Below are positions 57,964-64,000 of a stretch of DNA of 64,000 bases, in pieces; the stretch's first letter is position 1; each line of letters starts with the position of its first letter. Source of the DNA: Diadema setosum. Its lineage: Eukaryota; Echinodermata; Echinoidea; Diadematoida; Diadematidae. Position numbers and translations under genes: made by a program. The stretch spans positions 4,903,328 to 4,967,327 of the forward strand of contig CM067065.1 in NCBI GenBank assembly GCA_033980235.1, read 5' to 3'. The notes beneath the pieces are model-generated. The model saw only the letters and a list, made by a program, of their open reading frames with translations. It was not told the origin of the DNA and did not search any database.

Positions 57964-59570
57964 GTAATAACAATAATAACAACAATGATGATAATAATAA
58001 CAATAATAATAATAATAATAATAACGATAATACATGTAATAAAAAGTAATCCCGTCAGCCGAAAACTATTTCCTCATAAATATTGACTTTATTTTGATGA
58101 TGATTAGGCTCATATCCCTTCGTCTAAATCCAAAATCTAAAATAGTATGGATGTTGCGACAGATTGATAAATTACCCTTCATCGACGTAATCTAAACCCC
58201 TCTTATAACGTTTTGTATGGAGTAGTCATAATAAGAATCATGGGCAGGCATACTCGGGTGGGATTCGAATCCCTGATCCCCTGATTGCTTGACAAGCGTC
58301 GTATCCTCTAGACCACCGTGACTACACAGCTAGAGATGGTTCTGCCAAGTAAGGACCATCGCTCACTCTGAGGGTATTAATGCCGGTTTCTTTAGAGTTT
58401 GTGTGTGTGTGTGTGTGTGTGCGCGCGCGCGCGCACGCGCGTGTGCGTGTCTGTGTCTTTTATCTACACTGAAATATAAGCATTTAGTGAATGGCAATGA
58501 CGCGAATAGTATTATAAACCTACATTTCATCTGTATTTGGTCTTGAGGAAAATTGTCATTCCTCAATACATAAAGGTTACATACCTAACGGTTATGATTT
58601 CAAATCGAATCAGTCACAACTTCTTCAGATGGTCAGATTAATACGTGATGTGAACTGACCAATAGACATCAAAAGGAATATAAAAAAAAATGAAAGCACA
58701 ATCGTTGTGGGAAGACTACAGTTATCAAATGAAATTTGCCTTAATCCTAATCCCACCAGGTTTTTTGAGGGACTTGAAACCATCGGGGGGGGGGGGGGCT
58801 TTTTGCCCCCCCTTCAGATCTCGGTCGTGGATCGCGCGATCCTCGCGAAAATTTGGACTAAGGTAGAAGCCAATGTAATCTACAAGACTGTATAGTTAGA
58901 TTTTTCAAGTTTTAATTTATGTATTTTACATTAATTAATTTATGCTACTTTATGCATTTTTTTTTTTGCCTATAAATAAAAAAATAAAGCTCCAAGACTT
59001 CTAATTTTTGGTGAACATATTCTTTTCAATATCCTCAACAATACTATTGAAGCAAAAATTTTATTGTTTATTGAATTTCTCATGTATTTCTTTGGGTTTT
59101 TTTACTTTTTGTTTTTGTTGTTTTTTCGCCAAAATTTATTGCAGAAACTTTTTAAAGCATAATCAGGCTAAAATAAATCATTATCAGCCATTGAAAGGAA
59201 AAATATTTATTTTTATATGAATTAATTGCAAAAACACAATTTACATTGGATTTGTACACAAAATCATGTTTTTGAGCAATTTTTGGGTAGACGAATTTTT
59301 TTCAAAGGGGCTTGGCTTCAAAACGGTATGCCCGTGAGCGACAAATTTGGTGTCAAAAGCGCGCGATACTTGAAAGAAAAAAGTCATAAAATGTCGCGGC
59401 GAGAGTATCACGAAACAAAATATTACGTACCTGCACGTTGTGTCGTCCACGGTGAAGCGCCCTCATTGATATGAGTGGTGCAGGCAGACACACGGCCGTG
59501 CAACAGTTCTCGTTCATATCAGTAGCCACACAGCAAAGATGGCACGGCCCGAAGAAAAAGCCAAGCAGAC
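53479..59570 (-). CDS. PLAC8-B: PLAC8-domain gene, last two exons only
   Basis: Visible exons: 59570-59431 (140 nt) and 53586-53479 (108 nt with stop TAA). They splice in phase 0 and the first enters in phase 1, exactly as in PLAC8-A. The joined part reads LLGFFFGPCHLCCVATDMNE, then a Cys-rich CCTAVCLPAP, MRALHRGRHNVQ, then GTLMNDCCTTTFCGMCAQ and CQLHREVKGIKDGRVQA. It carries the PLAC8 CxxC, MR..HR and CQxxRE signatures. The intron of 5.8 kb contains a family H copy, a family F copy, a SINE and an F fragment. The exon carrying the PREW segment was not found in 59571-64000, so the gene either continues past the right edge or has lost its front. Both exons are fully open, which argues against a pseudogene. 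Confidence 0.8.
53957..55311. mobile_element. Repeat family H, copy 2 (inverted relative to copy 1)
   Basis: From ACTAGAAATGTCGCTATGGC and ATGCCTCCGCCATAATGCAT (left) to a CGGACGGA run and the hairpin GCCTCCGCC-ACCCTTC-GGGCGGAGGCAT (right). It contains many TGACCTTTGACC words, the reverse complement of those in copy 1 at 1225-2240. It lies in the PLAC8-B intron. Confidence 0.8.
55312..56420. other. PLAC8-B intron, no feature recognised
   Basis: AT-rich sequence with no repeat partner in the window and no exon signal. Confidence 0.35.
56421..57199. mobile_element. MITE family F, copy 2
   Basis: 779 bp, starts CCCTAAAAGGGCCGG after TCAA (mutated TTAA) and ends CCGGCCCCGTTAGGG before TTAA (57200-57203). 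Internal poly-C/poly-G blocks at 56449-56464, 57118-57132 and 57144-57157. It runs opposite to copy 1, judged by the shared GAGATCTCGG... segment. Confidence 0.8.
57204..57480. mobile_element. MITE family D, diverged fragment
   Basis: GTTTAAGGAAAATCGGAC, CATCGCTGGATGAGAAGACTAC and AATATGGAAAACGATATAAAG match one arm of the element at 6509-7066. The other arm is replaced by family F copy 2 on its left. Confidence 0.55.
57534..57870 (-). other. Open frame of about 110 codons, protein-like but unrecognised
   Basis: Minus-strand frame encoding KLAAHTVREYIQRLNRGW, TKWRSKKTESEYMYSALAKY and NVRMDRVNALSIVRICEA. It begins without an ATG and has charged, coding-like composition, suggesting an exon or transposase fragment. 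A possible donor AAATCAG|GTAATC lies near 57648. I cannot name a family, and the flanking trinucleotide repeat at 57874 prevents tracing it further. Confidence 0.25.
57874..58045. repeat. (TAG)n-(TAA)n trinucleotide microsatellite
   Basis: About 40 bp of AGT repeats followed by about 130 bp of AAT repeats with AAC/ATG interruptions. Poly-Leu and poly-Asn ORFs here are artefacts. Confidence 0.95.
58146..58335 (-). mobile_element. tRNA-derived SINE (minus), related to 43075-43341
   Basis: On the minus strand: TGGTCTAGAGG (A box), GGATTCGAATCC (B box), GGCATGCCTGCCCATGATTC-like body, and tail GGGTAATTTATCAATCTGTC. The tail matches the two related SINEs. It lies in the PLAC8-B intron. Confidence 0.7.
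58398..58460. repeat. (TG)n(CG)n tract
   Basis: Alternating purine-pyrimidine run with a CGCGCGCGCG core; Z-DNA-prone. Confidence 0.9.
58745..59405. mobile_element. MITE family F, copy 3 (right-truncated)
   Basis: Starts TCCTAATCCCACCAGG after TTAA (58741-58744), with a poly-G block at 58785-58798 and CAGATCTCGGTCGTGG as in copy 1. It is traceable to AAAAAGTCATAAAATGTCGC near 59400. The right end is missing and the homology stops about 25 bp from the donor of the PLAC8-B exon at 59431. Confidence 0.65.
59431..59570 (-). CDS. PLAC8-B penultimate coding exon
   Basis: 140 nt. Acceptor GGCACCAG|GTCTG at 59570 (phase 1), donor GTGCAG|GTACGT at 59431 (phase 0). Encodes LLGFFFGPCHLCCVATDMNE, a Cys-rich middle and ISMRALHRGRHNVQ. 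Same length and phases as PLAC8-A exon 4, with clear residue-by-residue similarity. Confidence 0.85.
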
Positions 59571-60180
59571 CTGGTGCCAATAGGAACAATACGAACAAAT
59601 AAAGCACAGTAAAAGTGAGTTTTGCAAAATATAGAATTTGTTAACCACGCACCACAGGAGGTTTCGATATCTATAGGCCTATTAACTCGTAAATTGGGCA
59701 ATGAAAAGCGATAACTGGCCACGTTAACTATATTACATTGGAGGGATGCTCAATGTAAGGAGAACGAAGGTTTACCATCGTACTACAAGACACCTGATAA
59801 TTATAACAAAGAGCTGATCTTGATGGTCCCGATGTACATTTTTACGAGGTTACACTGTCCTGACAAGCATAGTTTAAATTGAAATATTTCTCTCCCCTGT
59901 CCTTTTGAAGGAAATGCCCAAATATCTCACAATAGCCGAGTGTTGAAAAAACTATCAAGAACACATCGCTGTAGAATTGAAACCACCGGAGTTTTGAAAC
60001 AAGATCCGACCGTTTTCTGCCCAAAGAATGTTTTGCAACTCATGTTGCCAAACATAAGCTAGAAATGATCCCCACCAGGTGTAAGAACAAAATTATCTTC
60101 ACAACTAATTAAGCGTTCATGGACAATATCAATCATTTCCCCTCTCAGAGCCATCGTGATGCAAAAGTGCAAAAGGTTGT
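59571..60180. other. Upstream of the PLAC8-B exon, no feature recognised
   Basis: No exon with the expected PREW-type signature was found here on the minus strand. Confidence 0.35.
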
Positions 60181-60200
60181 TGCTGTTGTTGTTGTTGTTG

Positions 60201-60238
<38 letters not shown>

Positions 60239-60242
60239 GGTT
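60181..60242. repeat. (TTG)n(GTG)n microsatellite
   Basis: Trinucleotide run with TTG changing to GTG. Confidence 0.9.
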
Positions 60243-60261
60243 TTTAGGATTTCATGTAAAA

Positions 60262-61640
60262 CAAGAGACCCGCGGGTCTAGCGCTCACCTTTCACGCAGT
60301 CACTAATCTAAATTATTCACAGCTCTACTGAAATTTGACCAGGCATTCTCAAGTAGAAGATGAAAATGTACAATAAGGGCCCAAATCTTTTAAGATTCCT
60401 TAATTTGGGGGATTGGGGCCCCTGGGGCCCTCTGGGTGGGGCATGGTGCCCATTTTGATAAATTGAGATCCTGACCCCCTAGGGATGCTACCTGCCAAGT
60501 TTGACGAAAATCCATCATGAGGTTTTCAGGAAGAAGATGAAAATGTACAATTCAGGCCCCCATTTGGACCTTCCCAACCACCCCCCCCCCCCTGCCCCCA
60601 AGAGGGGCACCCCTGGATCTGCTATGAACAAAATTGAAACTACAGTCATTAATGTACTCACTCATAGTATCATCTCAGCTCTATAACTTCTGATTCTAGA
60701 GAAGATTTTTAAAGATTCCTTCATTTGGGGGGTTTGGGCCCCCCTGGGGGCCCCCTGGGGGCCCCGTGGGTGGGGCATGGTGCCCATTTTAACAAATTAA
60801 GATCCTAACCCCCTAGGGATGCTACCTGCCAAGTTTGGTGAAAATATATGGGGTTCTCAAGAAGAAGATAAAAATGTACAATTTAGGCCCCATTAGGACC
60901 CCTCCTCACCCCCTCCCCTGGGTCCCAAGGGGGGCACCCCTGATTCGGCCACGAACAAACTTGAAACTACAGTCATCAATGTACTAACTCATAGCATTAA
61001 CTTAGATCTATCACTTCTGGTTCTAGAGAAGAAGATTTTTACAGATTCCTTAATTTGGGGGGGGGGGGGTGGGTCCCCTGGGGGCCCCCTGGGTGGGGCA
61101 TGGTGCCCATTTTAACAAATTGAGTTCCTAACCCCCTAGGGATGCTACCTGCCAAGTTTGGTGAAAATGGGTCATGGGGTTCTCAAGAAGAAGATGAAAA
61201 TGTACAATTTAGGCCCCATTAGAACACCTCCCACTCCCCCCCCCCCCCCCCCCCCCTCCCCTGGATCCCAAGGGGGCACCCCTGATTCTGCCATGAACAA
61301 ACTTGAAACTACAGTCATCAATGTACTAACTCATAGTATTAACTTAGCTCTATCACTTCTGGTTCTAGAGAAGATTTTTACAGATTCCTTAATTTTGGGG
61401 GATTTGGGCCCCCTGGGGGCCCCCCTGGGGGCCCCCTGGGTGGGGCATGGTGCCCATTTTAACAAATTAAGTTCCTAACCCCCCTAGGGATGCTACCTGC
61501 CAAGTTTGATGAAAATCGGTCTTGGGGTTTTCAAGAAGAAGATGAAAACGTAAAAAGTTTACGCACGACGCACGACGGACGCCGGACGAAGGGCGATCGC
61601 AATAGCTCTCTTGAGCCTTTGGCTCAGGTGAGCTAAAAAC
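60262..61640. mobile_element. Repeat family J: GCTCACC/GGTGAGC-bounded element with four internal units
   Basis: Starts AAGAGACCCGCGGGTCTAGCGCTCACC and ends GAGCCTTTGGCTCAGGTGAGC. The inside holds four tandem units of about 320-350 bp, each with GGGGCATGGTGCCCATTTT and GATGCTACCTGCCAAGTTT (the latter near 60485, 60822, 61140 and 61488), plus G/C-rich blocks. The palindrome AGACCCGCGGGTCT lies near the left end. Repeats with a GGTGAGC end are common in marine invertebrates; the class is not assigned here. Confidence 0.75.
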
Positions 61641-62949
61641 GGGGACGTTTCGAGGAAATCTGTCACTTGCGACTTAGGACGCAATGGCATCAACAAGCAG
61701 TTGTTAATGTTGTTGATTCTAATCATCACTGCTTCAGAGCAAACTTTCAAATGATAACTACACTGTAGATCTCTCTCAGAACTCCCGATACAGGTCCGCG
61801 TGCAATGAATCACACCACGGTTTACATTCTAGAGTCTGCTGTTATTTTTTTTTTTCCCCGCAGACAGTGAGGCGCCCGCACATCAATACTGCATGTGATA
61901 CAAGTCCTGCACGAGCTGGCTGCGTTCACGCATAATTCGCGTTTTGTCCTTCCACAAAGTCAAAACAAAAACAAATTATGATATAATTATTGGCAAAATG
62001 TCAGATTTTAAGCGTCATGTCCTAGTACGATAATAATTACATGAGATCCTAGGATTCCAGGCTAAGCGCCAAATAATAATCATGCATGCGTGTTGACAAC
62101 GTAGAGCTGCGATGGCCGTTGAATCGGTTCAGGTCCAGAAATGGCGCAAAATCTTACCAATGACGTCAAAATCACTTTGAGTATCCAGACGATTGTGTTC
62201 AGTGTTTAGTCATGCAGCATGACAGACGGTGTTTGACACTGACACCTTAGGTTACACGCCACTGCACAACAGGGTCGCCAAGAAAACTGCAAACGTTATT
62301 AAACTGAAACTACAAAAATATACGGGTGAACATTTCCTATTATTTACGCGGACCCATAACTCCTGCCGTACTAATTCAACGGTCTTTGCGCTGTAGCAAT
62401 TTGCAAGAGAAGCGAGCAGACGTCGGGCTGACGGTGCCAATTTTATTTCACAAATCGCAAAAGCTTACCTCTAATTCTAATGAAATAGATAAATATGTCA
62501 GTGATTCATGCTTAGAATTATCATAAACAGTTTGATGACTTTACTCTGCAGTCATTTTAGGAGTACAACGGTAATGATATATTATTGTGTTGTCATAATG
62601 CTTCATGTAATGCTTATTCAGCAAGTTGGCAACTGTTGGTCGGGAAAGTTGGAGTCGGGCTAAGTTCGCACTGACGGCTGTTGGGTAAACCAGGGAGGTG
62701 GAACCCCCTAGCAATTTCTTTAGTTGAAGTAACTAACTGAATCATTTGTTTCTAAATTATCCTGTCAGAGCTAAGAGTTTCTACCGGCATAATAAATAGT
62801 CATATTTACTCACTGAGATTGCATAGGCCCTTTTCTTGTTTATTTTTATTTGTATAATCATGGTTTTGATCTCTGTAATTTTGTTTGATGCTGTTTAATA
62901 AAAATTGAAAGATAAAAAAAAAGAGATTGCATAGGCCCTACATTAATGT
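61641..62949. other. Spacer; one weak splice-donor candidate
   Basis: A minus-strand GTCATTG|GTAAGATT donor near 62155 could end a PLAC8-B 5' exon, but the sequence upstream of it is not clearly coding. A plus-strand AATAAAAATTGAAAGATAAA tail-like sequence is near 62898. Confidence 0.25.
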
Positions 62950-63250
62950 CTTTGCATTGCAACTGATTGGAAAATGGCCCTATAAACATAGATGTAAATA
63001 ATCACTGAATTGATCAGTGTTTTAGTAGTAGGCATGATAAAAGATTTCATTGGCGTACGTACTCGAGCAGGATTCGAACCTACGACCACTAATCACCGGA
63101 CAGGCGTCATCTCCACTTATAGACCACCGACATTGACCGAGCTTCCGCCCAACAGCGAGTGTTGGTTCTAATCCTTATAGCATTCAGCAGGGATTATTCA
63201 AATTCATGAACCTCGACACATCGAAGGTAAATTTTTCATGAATTTGAATA
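62950..63250 (-). mobile_element. tRNA-derived SINE (minus), same family as 43075-43341
   Basis: On the minus strand: a leader with an ATTCAAATTCATGA/TCATGAATTTGAAT inverted repeat, GCTATAAGGATTAGAACCAA, a tRNA-like head with GGTTCGAATCC (B box at 63070-63080), body ACTAAAACACTGATCAATTC, tail GGGCCATTTTCCAATCAGTT. It is the most complete copy of this SINE in the window. Confidence 0.75.
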
Positions 63251-63353
63251 TCTTTGTATTCACATAATCTACAAAAGTGCGGTTTCGTCTCCAAGTCTGT
63301 GCTCACGACAGTCAGGGTAATTAGCATGGGGCCATATCCCACGAAACCGACAC

Positions 63354-63866
63354 CCACGAGTCATACAACCCTAGGCCTCGAGTCATACAGCCCACGAGTC
63401 ATCTAGCCCACGAGTCATACAGCCCACGAGTCATGTAGCCCACGAGTAATACAGCCCACGAGTCATATAGCCCACGAGTCATACAACCCTCGAGTCATAC
63501 AGCCCATGAGTCAAATAGCCCACGAGTCGTACAACCCTCGAGTCATACAGCCCACGAATCATACAGCCCACGAGTCATACAGCCCACGAGTCATGTAGCC
63601 CACGAGTCATACAGCCCACGAGTCATTTAGCCCATGAGTCATACAACCCTCAAGTCATACAGCCCATGAGTCAAATAGCCCACGAGTGGTACAACCCTCG
63701 AGTCATACAGCCCACGAATCATACAGCCCATGAGTCATACAGCCCACGAGTCATACAACCCTCGAGTCATACAGCCCACGAGTCATATAGCCCACGAGTC
63801 ATACAACCCTCGAGTCATACAGCCCACGAGTCATACAGCCCTGGAGTCATATCGCCCATGAGTTCG
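63354..63866. repeat. 16-bp minisatellite, CATACAGCCCACGAGT, about 32 copies
   Basis: Nearly continuous 16-bp units with variants (CATACAACCCTCGAGT, CAAATAGCCCACGAGT). The variant order repeats after 160 bp (63478 onward against 63638 onward), so a ten-unit block was duplicated. Because 16 is not a multiple of three, the frame cycles every 48 bp, giving a spurious His/Ser/Tyr-rich ORF at 63666-63902. Confidence 0.9.
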
Positions 63867-63934
63867 ACAATAGACAAAAGGTTCACGAGTTCTACATTAT
63901 AACACGGGGCTTAACGTATCGGTATCGTGGGCCT

Positions 63935-63990
63935 TGTTTGCCTAGTGTCAAACTCATGAGCTGTATGACTCGTGGGCTGTATAATTCGTT
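63935..63990. repeat. Inverted units of the 16-bp minisatellite at the window edge
   Basis: ACTCATGAGCTGTATGACTC and GTGGGCTGTATAATTCG are reverse complements of the array units at 63354-63866, with about 70 bp between the two orientations. The inverted block runs toward and probably past the right edge. Confidence 0.8.
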
Positions 63991-64000
63991 GGTGTCAAAT

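Noticed and set aside
57740..58049. Poly-Leu and poly-Asn ORFs
   Set aside because: They are translations of the TAG/TAA trinucleotide repeat, not genes.
63354..63866. Short regular repeats resembling a CRISPR array
   Set aside because: The 16-bp units are directly contiguous with no unique spacers, and the genome is eukaryotic. It is a minisatellite.

Overview
The window is eukaryotic: AT-rich, intron-bearing, and crowded with short inverted-repeat transposons, broken LINEs, tRNA-derived SINEs and microsatellites. There is no bacterial gene organisation. The gene content (small PLAC8/cornifelin-type cysteine-rich proteins) and the repeat types suggest a marine invertebrate. An echinoderm such as a sea urchin is my best guess, but this is inference.

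Host genes. All supported host exons lie on the minus strand and form a PLAC8-family cluster. PLAC8-A is complete: five coding exons (30406-30427, 19636-19691, 18671-18761, 17619-17758, 16032-16145) splice in frame to 140 residues. PLAC8-B, to its right, shows only its last two exons (59431-59570 and 53479-53586). Its 140-nt penultimate exon matches PLAC8-A in length and phase, and its earlier exons were not found and may lie past the right edge. At the left edge, 838-986 is the first coding exon of a third minus-strand gene with a Pro/Tyr/Gln-rich N-terminus. It ends in phase 0, as the PLAC8-A N-terminal exons do, and the gene continues left of the window. Possible non-coding first exons with good donors end at 4907 and 45633.

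Mobile DNA. Introns and spacers hold several inverted-repeat families. A and C have 4-bp target duplications. B, D, E and F lie in TTAA. CACTG-ended elements are at 3.9-4.4 and 48.5-49.0 kb, and a 91-bp hAT-like element with an 8-bp duplication is at 4.6 kb. Two 1.0-1.35 kb repeats bounded by a GCCTCCGCC motif carry direct-repeat AGGTCA motifs. LINE fragments lie at 7.6-9.9 kb (L1/Tx1-like), 10.8-11.5 kb (minus), 11.5-12.65 kb, 28.1-29.9 kb (CR1/Jockey-like) and 33.6-34.0 kb (a 3' end related to the 28 kb element). tRNA-derived SINEs lie near 41.4-42.1, 43.1-43.3, 58.2-58.3 and 62.9-63.25 kb.

Unusual structure. The strongest unexplained region is 49.23-50.38 kb, where a motif built on GGCAAAAAGGTGTAT occurs about 16 times in both orientations, forming hairpins and three 126-bp tandem units. 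Other notable structures are a perfect 39-bp inverted repeat around a TA run (5850-5993), a 16-bp minisatellite with a 160-bp higher-order period that reappears inverted at the right edge, a degenerate CGGAATAACGAA minisatellite beside PLAC8 exons, and a LINE 3'UTR hairpin whose stem changes look compensatory.
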